Assembly: GCA_003265435.1 (NCBI GenBank)
Contig: NOXC01000002.1
Span: 1 to 64,000 of the forward strand
From: Cellvibrionaceae bacterium AOL6
Lineage (GTDB): Bacteria > Pseudomonadota > Gammaproteobacteria > Pseudomonadales > Cellvibrionaceae
Direction: 5' to 3'
Length of the DNA stretch: 64,000 bases
A model generated the notes under the pieces. That model searched no databases and was not told the origin of the DNA. It saw only the letters and a program-made list of their open reading frames with translations. Each line of letters starts with the position of its first letter. Within the stretch, counting starts at the first letter, position 1. Shown piece after piece: positions 8,448-16,885 of this stretch. A program made the translations under genes and the position numbers.

Positions 8448-9350
8448 TTAGTCGTCTTCCGGCGCCCGCTCCCGCAAGCGAGGTAGATCCGGGTCTGAGG
8501 TGAAAAGCAGATCCCCGCCGCGCAGTTTGACAGGCGCCACGGTGCGGGGGGGCGCTGGCGCGACGTCAGGCACGTCATCCGATGGCGTCGCGGCGGCCGC
8601 AGCGACAGATTCCTCTTCAACGTCCGGCGACAGCGCCGTGCTCAGATCGCTGCTGTCGTTCGTCTCTAGGACGTCTTGTGCCGCGGAAATCCGAATCACT
8701 ACCCGTCGGTTGGCTCTTCTGCCGTCCTCAGTAGCGTTATCGGCAACAGGGCGCGTTTCTCCATAGGCCACTGCGGATAATCTTTGGTCGGGTACCCCGG
8801 CATTCGCCAAAATATCCACCACGCTCAACGCACGCGCCGACGACAGCGCCCAGTTGTCTTCGAAGCGGGCTGTACTGATGGGCACTGAGTCGGTGTGTCC
8901 TCCGACCTGGACGTCAACCTGCTGAGACTCAAGCGTCTCGGCCAAGGTGCTAAACAATGCGCGCGCTTCATCACTCGGTGAGGCCTCAGCCGAATCAAAC
9001 AGAGACTCGGACTGTAAGCTCAACTCCAACCAATTTTCATTGCCCGATCGCGTCATAGTGCCATCAACCGGGAAGCCACTGAGCGCCTCTTGAAGTTCAG
9101 ATTCGAGGGTGGCCATCGTCGAGACCGGCTCGTTCACTTCGGCTTGTTTCACATCAGATTCACTGAACGCCGCCTTCAAGGTGGCGGATAGAGATCGGTA
9201 CTTGTCCTCGTTCACCTGAGACACGCTGTACATGACGACAAAGAAAGCAAACAGGAGGGTGATGAAATCCGCATAGGACACCAGCCAGCGTTCGTGGCCG
9301 ACCTTGTGCTCGTCATCATCGAATCGGGAGAGTGTTCGGCGCGTCCTCAT
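8448..9350 (-). CDS. motD: Flagellar motor stator protein MotD (MotB family)
   Basis: A 300-residue inner-membrane stator subunit with one membrane segment near residues 23-42 (WLVSYADFITLLFAFFVVMY, where the Asp in YADF is the conserved proton-site aspartate) and an OmpA-like peptidoglycan-binding domain (VGGHTDSVPI, NWALSSARALSV, RRANRRVVIRI). The C-terminus is an Ala/Pro/Asp-rich tail of about 75 residues that most MotB proteins lack. It pairs with motC 28 bp upstream. Together they form one stator of a dual-stator polar flagellum, as in Pseudomonas MotCD; no second stator is in view. Confidence 0.92.
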   Translation of the reverse strand: MRTRRTLSRFDDDEHKVGHERWLVSYADFITLLFAFFVVMYSVSQVNEDKYRSLSATLKAAFSESDVKQAEVNEPVSTMATLESELQEALSGFPVDGTMTRSGNENWLELSLQSESLFDSAEASPSDEARALFSTLAETLESQQVDVQVGGHTDSVPISTARFEDNWALSSARALSVVDILANAGVPDQRLSAVAYGETRPVADNATEDGRRANRRVVIRISAAQDVLETNDSSDLSTALSPDVEEESVAAAAATPSDDVPDVAPAPPRTVAPVKLRGGDLLFTSDPDLPRLRERAPEDD

Positions 9351-9378
9351 TGTGCCACCCTATTGGCGCGCAACATGG

Positions 9379-10116
9379 CTAGAGGTATCCGCTGAGCTTC
9401 ATTTCGATCGCCTTGGGGTTCTCTCCATCCGCGATGGCGCAGATGCCCTCCAGCGTCAGCTCTCGGTACAGGGATTGTGCTTTGACACAGGCGCGCAGTT
9501 TGTTCGCGACAGGCAAAAGGAAGAGGTTGGCAAAGGCGACGCCATAAATGGTCGCGACAAAGGCAATCGCAATACCTGGGCCCAATTCCGCAGGGTCAGC
9601 CAGGTGTTGCATGACGTGGATCAGGCCCATCACGGCACCAATAATCCCGATCGTCGGCGCGTAGCCGCCCATGCTCTCGTAAAAGCGCGCCGCTTCGAGG
9701 TCGCGCTGTTCGGCAACAAGCAAATCGGTTTCCAGTACGTGGCGAATCACTTCCGGGTCACTGCCATCGACAAGCATCTGCAGCCCTTTTCTTGCGAAGG
9801 GGTCGGATTCTTTTTCCGAGAGGCTTTCCAGCCCCAGTAAGCCGTCTTTACGCGCGGTGCGTGACCAACGCACCACATCGCGAATGCCGCGATCGAGTTT
9901 TTGCGCGGGTGGGCGAAACACCCAGCCTAACATCGACAGCGCACGTCGCAGAACCGCTTTGGGGGATTGCAGGACCGCAGCACCGACGGTGCCGCCAAAG
10001 ACGATGATCGCAGCCGGCCCATTCGCCAAGGTAGCGAGACTGCCACCTTCAAGGAAATTACCGCCTATTAGCGCTGCGAACCCAATTATGACGCCAATGA
10101 CCGTCAGGATATCCAT
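9379..10116 (-). CDS. motC: Flagellar motor stator protein MotC (MotA family)
   Basis: A 245-residue MotA/ExbB-type protein with four membrane segments: two near the N-terminus (TVIGVIIGFAALIGG; AAIIVFGGTVGAAVL) and two near residues 150-205 (GYAPTIGIIGAVMGLIH; AIAFVATIYGVAFANLF). The cytosolic loop carries charged residues used for rotor contact. It assembles five-to-two with MotD. It follows cheB by 9 bp and precedes motD by 28 bp. MotC rather than MotA is chosen from the chemotaxis-operon location. Confidence 0.93.
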   Translation of the reverse strand: MDILTVIGVIIGFAALIGGNFLEGGSLATLANGPAAIIVFGGTVGAAVLQSPKAVLRRALSMLGWVFRPPAQKLDRGIRDVVRWSRTARKDGLLGLESLSEKESDPFARKGLQMLVDGSDPEVIRHVLETDLLVAEQRDLEAARFYESMGGYAPTIGIIGAVMGLIHVMQHLADPAELGPGIAIAFVATIYGVAFANLFLLPVANKLRACVKAQSLYRELTLEGICAIADGENPKAIEMKLSGYL

Positions 10117-10125
10117 AAACGGCCT

Positions 10126-11247
10126 CTACAAATCGCTGATCAATTTACCGGCGAAGTCGTGAATATCGAGCACCTGATCGGCGAGGTCCGCATTGACGAC
10201 CGCCGCAGGCATGCCATATACCACGCAGCTGTCCTGATTTTGCGCCCACACGCTGGAGCCCTTCTGCTTTAACAGTCTCGCGCCCTCGCAACCGTCTGCG
10301 CCCATACCGGTCAAAATCACGGCCAGCACACTGTCCGAAAACACCTGCGCGGCCGAGCCAAAAGAAATATCGACACTGGGTTTGTAGTTCACACGTTCAT
10401 CCGCATCGAGAATCTTCACGCTGCGACGACTCTTGTCGAACAACAATTGTCGGCCTCCGGGCGCAACAAGCACGGAGCCCGGCTCCAACTTATCCCCGTG
10501 AGCCGCCTCTTTGACACTGAGTTGAGATTGACGATCCAGACGCTCCGCAAACGCGCGCGTGAAGTTTTCCGGCATGTGCTGCACGATAACAATAGGCGCG
10601 CTGAAATTCGCAGGCAGACGACTGACAATATCCGTAACCGCGACCGGACCACCGGTCGACGCACCGATGACCAACAGCTTGACGCGCCCTTTTAACGAAG
10701 GTGCGATTCGGCGGGCTGCACTTGGGGTCGGCGCGGTTGTACTGGGGCGCGACGCTCTGAACGAAGTGGAAGCGGTACTCTTTTCCTCTCGCACTCTGGT
10801 GCTAGGTGCGGCCGGTGCTGGGCGTGCACTGCGGGGAACAGGAGGTCGTGCATTGCGCGCAAACATCACCAGTTTTTCATGCAGTTTTTTCTTTAACAGC
10901 GCCGAATTATTCGACACCTCAGCAAAATTTTTCGGCACGAAATCAACCGCTCCGGCATCCAGCGCCTCGAGGGTGATGCGTGCGCCCTCATAAGTCATCG
11001 AGGAGAACATGACGATGGGCACGGAGCGCTTGGCCAGAATGGTTTTTACTGCGGTAATGCCGTCGACAAACGGCATTTCATAATCCATAGAGATGACGTC
11101 AGGCTTTAACGCCTCGTCTTTTTCGATGGCTTCCTGACCATTGCCAGCGACCCCGACAACTTCAAGGTCGGGGCATTCGTTGATGATGTCTTTCAAGCGA
11201 GTCTGAAAGAAAGACGAATCATCGACAATCAGTACGCGATAAGCCAC
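10126..11247 (-). CDS. cheB: Chemotaxis methylesterase/deamidase CheB
   Basis: A 373-residue protein: receiver domain at residues 1-120 (Asp9-Asp10 pair, phosphoacceptor Asp55 in ISMDYEMP, Lys in VPKNF), an Ala/Pro/Ser/Arg-rich linker of about 60 residues, and a methylesterase domain with the Ser in IGASTGGP, His in VQHMPENF and Asp in LTGMGADG. It removes methyl groups from receptors when phosphorylated by CheA. The linker is longer than in enteric CheB. It follows cheA after a 108-bp gap. Confidence 0.95.
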   Translation of the reverse strand: MAYRVLIVDDSSFFQTRLKDIINECPDLEVVGVAGNGQEAIEKDEALKPDVISMDYEMPFVDGITAVKTILAKRSVPIVMFSSMTYEGARITLEALDAGAVDFVPKNFAEVSNNSALLKKKLHEKLVMFARNARPPVPRSARPAPAAPSTRVREEKSTASTSFRASRPSTTAPTPSAARRIAPSLKGRVKLLVIGASTGGPVAVTDIVSRLPANFSAPIVIVQHMPENFTRAFAERLDRQSQLSVKEAAHGDKLEPGSVLVAPGGRQLLFDKSRRSVKILDADERVNYKPSVDISFGSAAQVFSDSVLAVILTGMGADGCEGARLLKQKGSSVWAQNQDSCVVYGMPAAVVNADLADQVLDIHDFAGKLISDL

Positions 11248-11355
11248 AGGTGTTCCTTAATTCATGTATGGGCTCGCGCGTTCGCGAGCGACTGTGTACA
11301 GCGACCCTTCATCTTCACACTATGAGCGATGTGCCCAGGTACGAGCAAGGGTAGA

Positions 11356-13710
11356 TCAAGCCACACGTTTGTTCGCTCCAACATAACGTTTGAGCATCGA
11401 CGGCACATCCAGAATCAATGCAATCGTACCGTCCCCGGTAATGGTTGCCCCGGCCATGCCCGGCGTGCCGTGCAGGAGTTTACCGAGCGGTTTAATCACC
11501 ACTTCTTCCTGACCGATAAGCTGATCAACAATGAAACCAACACGTTGGGTACCGACCGTGACGATCACCACATGCCCCTCTTCAGGAATGGAGGCACCCT
11601 GCCCGCCTTTCACCAGCCAGTGTTTCAAATTGAACAGTGGGACGGTTTTTTCACGAATGACAATGCACTCTTGCCCATCGACAATGCTCATTTTCGTGAG
11701 ATCCATATGGAAAATTTCGTTCACACTCACGAGCGGCAGGGCAAAGGTTTGCTCGCCGACCATAATCATCAGGGTCGGCATAATTGCCAGCGTCAACGGC
11801 ACCTTAATCACAATACGAGTACCGACGCCAAGGTCGGACTGTATTTCAATGGAGCCGTTGAGCTGCGTAATTTTGGTTTTCACCACATCCATGCCCACGC
11901 CTCGACCCGAGACATCCGAAATTTCTGTCTTGGTCGAAAAGCCGGGAGCAAAAATCAGGTTGTAACATTCCACATCCGAGAGCCGGCCTGCAGCATCGGT
12001 GTCCATGATGCCCTTTTCAACAGCCTTCTGGCGCAACTTTTCAGGGTCCATGCCGCCACCATCATCCGAAATGGACAGCAGGATATGATCGCCTTCTTGC
12101 TCGGCGGCCAATATGACCTTACCCACACGGGGCTTGCCATTTTTTTCGCGCACATCCGGTAATTCGATACCATGATCGACGGAATTCCGCACCAAATGCA
12201 CGAGAGGATCAGCAAGCGCTTCTACCAGGTTTTTATCCAAGTCGGTGTCTTCACCGCGAAGCTCCAGGCTGATTTCTTTTTTCAGGTTGCGCGCCAAATC
12301 ACGCACCACACGAGGGAAGCGGCCAAAGACTTTCTTGATAGGCTGCATACGCGTTTTCATGACGGCAGATTGCAAATCCGCCGTGACCACGTCGAGATTC
12401 GCCACGGCTTTTTGCATCGATTCGTCGACACTCTCTTCGCCTAAACGCACCAGGCGATTGCGCACTAAAACAAGCTCACCCACCATATTCATGATGTCAT
12501 CAAGACGCTGAGTATCAACGCGAACAGTGGTCTCACCCTGCGCACCCTGCTGACCTTGAGCTTTGGGCGCAGCCTCTCTTGGTTTGGGCGCCATTTTCGA
12601 GACGGCCTCGGCGGGTGCCGCGGGTGCGGGGGCTTTCCCCGGCGCCGCTTTTGCAGCAGCGGCTTTGGGTTCCGGCGCGGGTTTGGCGGCGGGCGGAGGT
12701 GTTGCTTCCGCTTTAGGCGCCGGGGCGGCAGGTTTTTCTGCAGGCGTGTCTTTATGCGTGGGACCCTGCCCTTTACCGTGCAGCTGGTCCAACAAATGCT
12801 CAAATTCGTCGTCTGAAATCAGGTCATCACTTTTTGCCGCTGAACTCGCGTTGCTCGCTGCAGGGCTTGGTGCAGGCGTCGCACTCGCAGCGGCCTGCTC
12901 GTTTGCACTCGGTCCACGACCACTGCCATGAAGTTGGTCGAGTAATGCTTCAAATTCGTCTTCGCTGATTTCATCACTACCGCCAGTGCTGACGGGTGCA
13001 GCGGGCGTGGCTGCAGGGGCGGGTGTGCCAGCACCTGGCCCTTGCCCACTGCCATGCAGTTGATCGAGCAGCGCTTCAAACTCGTCGTCAGTAATATCGT
13101 CGCCACCTGCACTCGGCGCTGGCTCAGGTGCTGAACCTTCGCTGGCAGGCGCCTGACCATCACCGATAGCATCGAGGAAACCTTCAAACTCTTCGTCGGT
13201 AATATCAAAACCACCGCCCTCACCTGTGGGCGCTTCAGGCGCGGGCGCAGCGGGTTCGGGCTCTGCGGCTTCCGGCGGTGGCGCCACGGCCGCATCGTTA
13301 CTCTCCGCCGCGGCAAGGTCTTCGCCCGCGACAAGCAGTTCCAGACTGTGGATCAGTTGCGGGTCGGCGGGGGCAGGCGAATCACCGTTCTGTAATTGGC
13401 CAAATTGCTGCGTGACGGTATCCAGCGCCTGAAGGACAATGTCCATCAACTCAGGCGTTACGTCCCGATCACCATTGCGAAGAATGTCGAAGAGATTTTC
13501 GGTCACATGGCAGCAATCCACCATCGCCGTAAGCTGCAGGAATCCCGCACCCCCTTTGACGGTATGAAAGCCGCGAAAAATCGCATTCAGAAGATCTCGG
13601 TCGTCCGGGCGTTGCTCCAGCTCAACCAATTGCTCTGAAAGTTGTTCGATGATCTCCCCGGCTTCAACTAGAAAGTCCTGGAGTATTTCTTCGTCATCAC
13701 CGAATGCCAT
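11356..13710 (-). CDS. cheA: Chemotaxis histidine kinase CheA with repeated linker motifs
   Basis: A 784-residue kinase. The P1/HPt domain has phospho-accepting His49 in FHTVKGGAGF. Residues 140-390 are Ala/Pro-rich with four copies of a short motif: a divergent one at 169-183 (ITDEEFEGFLDAI) and three close copies at 206-224, 248-266 and 299-317 (DEFEALLDQLHG followed by GxGP). No P2 CheY-binding domain is apparent. P3 dimerisation starts near 393 (TTVRVDTQRLDDIMNMVGE), P4 has the N box LVHLVRNSVDHG near 502-514 and a G box DDGGGMDPEKL, and P5 is a CheW-like domain ending at 784. The repeats occupy the place where CheAs that work with ParP carry their localisation segment. Start ATG at 13710, 9 bp after cheZ. 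Confidence 0.95.
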   Translation of the reverse strand: MAFGDDEEILQDFLVEAGEIIEQLSEQLVELEQRPDDRDLLNAIFRGFHTVKGGAGFLQLTAMVDCCHVTENLFDILRNGDRDVTPELMDIVLQALDTVTQQFGQLQNGDSPAPADPQLIHSLELLVAGEDLAAAESNDAAVAPPPEAAEPEPAAPAPEAPTGEGGGFDITDEEFEGFLDAIGDGQAPASEGSAPEPAPSAGGDDITDDEFEALLDQLHGSGQGPGAGTPAPAATPAAPVSTGGSDEISEDEFEALLDQLHGSGRGPSANEQAAASATPAPSPAASNASSAAKSDDLISDDEFEHLLDQLHGKGQGPTHKDTPAEKPAAPAPKAEATPPPAAKPAPEPKAAAAKAAPGKAPAPAAPAEAVSKMAPKPREAAPKAQGQQGAQGETTVRVDTQRLDDIMNMVGELVLVRNRLVRLGEESVDESMQKAVANLDVVTADLQSAVMKTRMQPIKKVFGRFPRVVRDLARNLKKEISLELRGEDTDLDKNLVEALADPLVHLVRNSVDHGIELPDVREKNGKPRVGKVILAAEQEGDHILLSISDDGGGMDPEKLRQKAVEKGIMDTDAAGRLSDVECYNLIFAPGFSTKTEISDVSGRGVGMDVVKTKITQLNGSIEIQSDLGVGTRIVIKVPLTLAIMPTLMIMVGEQTFALPLVSVNEIFHMDLTKMSIVDGQECIVIREKTVPLFNLKHWLVKGGQGASIPEEGHVVIVTVGTQRVGFIVDQLIGQEEVVIKPLGKLLHGTPGMAGATITGDGTIALILDVPSMLKRYVGANKRVA

Positions 13711-13719
13711 TCTGACTCC

Positions 13720-14514
13720 TTAAAAGCCTAAGCTGGACAACAGGTCATCCACGTCATCCTGGCCTGTTACGACATCATCGCGCGATTCCGCATCGATGAC
13801 TGGGCCTTCCCCTTTAGATGAATCCCGTTTTGTTGTTTTTTCTGGCTGCTCGTCACCGGCCAAGCCGGTCACCTGTTCGACCTGACCGGCAATACGCATC
13901 AGGTCCACCAGTTCACGCTCCACATCCGTCACCAGATCAATCACTTTTTTCAGGGCCTGACCGGTCAAATCCTGGAAACCCTGTTCGAGGATGATGTCTT
14001 GCAGGCACTGGTTAAGCTGGTCGGTACCATTGCCCATCTGATCGAGAAAGGTATCGACTTCCATAAACAAAGATTTGAATTCTTCTTTGCTCATTTCACG
14101 TCGACGAAGCTTTTTCCACTCTTTCTTCAAGCGGTGGGCTTCCTGGCCGAGATCCATCGCGATCGGAGCAGCTGTTTCTACTCTGTCCATGGTCTTATCG
14201 GCGGCAGCTTCCGTTAGCTTTAGCACATAATGCAGGCGGTCAGACGCATCGCTGATTTCGGAGGCCTTGATTTCGGGTGGGCTGGCGGTTACGTCTGCAT
14301 CGACATTGAAGTTGACGATGGCGGTATGCAATGCGCGGGTCAGTTGCCCCACCGAGTTGAAGATGTGCTTGTCACGCGCTTCGATAAGCTGATGAATGAT
14401 GGCTGAGGCATGCTCGTAATCATCCTTCTGTAACTTGTCGACGAGCTGATTGGCGGACTCCTGCAGCAGCGTCATGAATTGTTCATCTTCATGCATGGAG
14501 GCGGGGTTTTCCAT
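13720..14514 (-). CDS. cheZ: CheY-P phosphatase CheZ
   Basis: A 264-residue helical protein. It shows the phosphatase segment ILEQGFQDLTGQALKK (here in part, LEQGFQDLTGQ) containing the conserved Asp/Gln pair, and ends in DDVDDLLSSLGF, the CheY-binding C-terminal peptide. Between them lies a charged linker of about 40 residues. It dephosphorylates CheY-P and so terminates tumble or reversal signals. It lies 20 bp after cheY and 9 bp before cheA. Confidence 0.95.
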   Translation of the reverse strand: MENPASMHEDEQFMTLLQESANQLVDKLQKDDYEHASAIIHQLIEARDKHIFNSVGQLTRALHTAIVNFNVDADVTASPPEIKASEISDASDRLHYVLKLTEAAADKTMDRVETAAPIAMDLGQEAHRLKKEWKKLRRREMSKEEFKSLFMEVDTFLDQMGNGTDQLNQCLQDIILEQGFQDLTGQALKKVIDLVTDVERELVDLMRIAGQVEQVTGLAGDEQPEKTTKRDSSKGEGPVIDAESRDDVVTGQDDVDDLLSSLGF

Positions 14515-14534
14515 TCGCGGACCTATTATTCTGA

Positions 14535-14921
14535 TTAGCCGTTAACACGCTCGAAAATTTTATCGATCTTCTCTTTGAGCACCTGGGCAGTAAAGGGTTT
14601 TACCACGTAGCCATTGACGCCGGCCTGAGCCGCTTCAATGATCTGATCACGCTTCGCTTCTGCTGTGACCATGAGGACGGGAAGCGACACCAATTTGGCA
14701 TCCGCTCGGACTTCTTTGAGCAGGTCGATACCCGTCATGCCCGGCATGTTCCAGTCCGTCACCAGAAAATCAAAATCACCACTGCGTAGCATCGGAAGTG
14801 CCGTCGAACCATCGTCGGCCTCATGGGTGTTCGTAAACCCCAGATCCCGCAGCAGGTTCTTGATAATCCTCCGCATCGTTGAAAAGTCATCAACGATCAA
14901 AATTTTCATATTTTTATCCAA
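14535..14921 (-). CDS. cheY: Chemotaxis response regulator CheY
   Basis: A 128-residue single receiver domain: acidic pair Asp11-Asp12, phosphoacceptor Asp56 in LVTDWNMPG, Thr in MVTAEA and Lys in VVKPF. It binds the flagellar switch when phosphorylated. The start is a TTG at 14921 (MDKNMKIL), supported by an AGGAGG five bases upstream; the internal ATG four codons on is too far from that site. The 280-bp upstream gap to fliA contains a 7-bp hairpin (GAATAAC / GTTATTC) and probably a promoter I cannot define. Confidence 0.95.
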   Translation of the reverse strand: MDKNMKILIVDDFSTMRRIIKNLLRDLGFTNTHEADDGSTALPMLRSGDFDFLVTDWNMPGMTGIDLLKEVRADAKLVSLPVLMVTAEAKRDQIIEAAQAGVNGYVVKPFTAQVLKEKIDKIFERVNG

Positions 14922-15201
14922 TGCAACCTCCTAATCCCCGTTGCTTAAATAAGGAGCCCACAGAATAACCGCTTTGCAGTTATTCCAGATTACAGTCTAG
15001 TCGCTTGCAGCGAGTCGGCCAGTTTTTTGCCGATAATTCACCGGCTTAGGTACTTTATTGTTCACTTTCCAAAGAATCGTCGGAAAAAGAGAGTTCTGAA
15101 CCGACAGGCGTGAGAGCCGTGTCAGAAAACGGAAAGTGGCGCCAAAAACGTCGTCAGCGCAGCGCGCAGCACGATAGCGGAAACTCGCGCCGCTGACCAC
15201 C

Positions 15202-15942
15202 CTACCATTCGCGCAGACGTGACCTGAGCCTCGCAGCGGCCTGACTGTGAATTTGACTGACGCGTGATTCGCTGACACCCAGTACTTCACCAATTTCCTT
15301 CAGGTTTAACTCTTCATCGTAATACAGTGCTAGCACCAGCTTTTCTCGTTCGGGCAATCGCTCAATTTCGCGCGCGAGCGCCTGCTTCATCGAGTCCTGA
15401 GTGACGGCTTGCGCAGGCTCTTCTGAAAGCGGGTCAGAGATTTGTGTTTCGGCGTGTTCGTCACTGCCGTCCATGGTTTCTTCGAGACTGAACAGGCGAG
15501 AGGAAGCGCAGTCCTGCGTCATGGAGTAGTATTCGTCCGTCGACACACCGAGGGCTTCCGCGACTTCTGAATCGCGCGCGTCCCGGCCTGTCCGAGCTTC
15601 AATTTCGGCGATGGCTTCGTTGATCCGGCGGTTGTTGCGGTGCACAGATCGGGGCGCCCAGTCCCCGCGTCGCATCTCATCGACGATCGCACCGCGAATG
15701 CGAATACCAGCATAGGTTTCAAAACTCGCGCCCTTCGAAGCGTCAAATTTCTGAACTGCCTCGATCAAGCCGATCATGCCAGACTGAATCAAGTCGTCGA
15801 GCTGCACCGACGAGGGCATGCGAGCCATAATGTGATGCGCAATTCGCTTGACCAAATAGGCGTAGGCTTCAACATCAACGTCGGCGGTAACCTTGGGCGT
15901 GGGCGAATACATATCCAAATGTTCTACTAAGGCTTGTTTCAT
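15202..15942 (-). CDS. fliA: Flagellar sigma factor FliA (sigma-28)
   Basis: A 246-residue sigma-70-family factor that directs late flagellar and chemotaxis gene transcription. Region 2 is seen in YLVKRIAHHIMARMP, DDLIQSGMIGLIEA and KFDASKGASFETYAGIRIRGAI (shown in pieces in the protein), and region 4 in REKLVLALYYDEELNLKEIGEVLGVSESRVSQIHSQA. Length fits FliA (about 240). It follows fleN by 35 bp. The gap after it, up to cheY, separates it from the chemotaxis genes, so cheY may have its own start site. Confidence 0.96.
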   Translation of the reverse strand: MKQALVEHLDMYSPTPKVTADVDVEAYAYLVKRIAHHIMARMPSSVQLDDLIQSGMIGLIEAVQKFDASKGASFETYAGIRIRGAIVDEMRRGDWAPRSVHRNNRRINEAIAEIEARTGRDARDSEVAEALGVSTDEYYSMTQDCASSRLFSLEETMDGSDEHAETQISDPLSEEPAQAVTQDSMKQALAREIERLPEREKLVLALYYDEELNLKEIGEVLGVSESRVSQIHSQAAARLRSRLREW

Positions 15943-15977
15943 TTGTCCGCTGTCGCGTGTGCCGACGGTGCGACTAA

Positions 15978-16808
15978 CTAATAGGCCCCGCTGGTGGTGT
16001 TCGCCTCCAGCAGGCGCTCAATGAAAAATTCGAGGTGACCTCGGGGCCCGCTTTGAACCGGCCAGGCATCCACTTTTTCCGCCAGTGCACGAATCGCAAG
16101 CGAGGCTTTCGAGCGTGGCGCCATTTCAATCAAAGCTTTACGCTGCTGCACGGCCTTGCGGACATTTTCATCAAACGGCACATGCCCCAGGTACTGAAGG
16201 CTCGCATCGAGAAAACGTTCGCACACGCCGTTCAACTTTTCAAAAAGCAGACGACCTTCCTGCGCACTTCGCGTCATATTTGCGATCACGCGGAAGCGGT
16301 AGACGTTGTGCTCTTTGTTCAATAACTTCATCAACGCGTAGGCATCGGTAATCGACGAGGGCTCATCACAGACAACGATGACCACCTCCTGCGATGCGCG
16401 CACGAAACTGACCACCATATCCGAGATGCCCGCCGCCGTATCCACCACAAGCACATCGAGCTGATCGGCAATGTCACTAAACGCGTGGACCAGTGCAGCA
16501 TGCTCAGGCGTCGACAGTTGCGCCAGCTGCTGCACGCCCGAGGTCGCAGGAACGACTTTAATGCCGCCGGGTCCGTTAAGCAAAATATCGCGCAAGCTGT
16601 GGGTGCCATCCAATACATCGGCAACGGTGTGGGTGACCTTTAAACCCAGCAACACGTCCACGTTGGCCAGGCCCAAGTCTGCGTCCATCAACACCACTCT
16701 GCGACGCAGTTCGGCCAATGCCACGCTCAGATTAACGGACACATTGGTTTTCCCTACGCCACCCTTACCACCTGTAACGGCAACGACCTTGATTGGGTGA
16801 TGGCTCAT
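15978..16808 (-). CDS. fleN: Flagellar number regulator FleN/FlhG
   Basis: A 276-residue MinD/ParA-like ATPase with the deviant Walker A GGKGGVGKTNVSVNL near residue 12, LMDADLGLANVDVLLG, and the Walker B VVDTAAGIS. In polar flagellates it restrains flagellar number by antagonising FleQ and acts with FlhF at the pole. A C-terminal helix (LEFFIERLLE) probably contacts the membrane or FleQ. Gap of 77 bp after flhF and 35 bp before fliA. Either gene name is used in the literature. Confidence 0.95.
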   Translation of the reverse strand: MSHHPIKVVAVTGGKGGVGKTNVSVNLSVALAELRRRVVLMDADLGLANVDVLLGLKVTHTVADVLDGTHSLRDILLNGPGGIKVVPATSGVQQLAQLSTPEHAALVHAFSDIADQLDVLVVDTAAGISDMVVSFVRASQEVVIVVCDEPSSITDAYALMKLLNKEHNVYRFRVIANMTRSAQEGRLLFEKLNGVCERFLDASLQYLGHVPFDENVRKAVQQRKALIEMAPRSKASLAIRALAEKVDAWPVQSGPRGHLEFFIERLLEANTTSGAY

Positions 16809-16885
16809 GAAGACTCTCTTTGACTGAAACTTTAATCTAGTAAATGTAGCAAATATTCGGCGTAATCACCGGCGCAAAGTGCGAC

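Noticed and set aside
15030-15050. GCCGATAA, a sigma-28 -10 box on the plus strand
   Set aside because: No TAAA at the correct distance and no gene follows in that direction.
14997-15293. Frame in the gap between cheY and fliA
   Set aside because: It overlaps fliA in another frame and lacks a ribosome site; composition is not coding-like.
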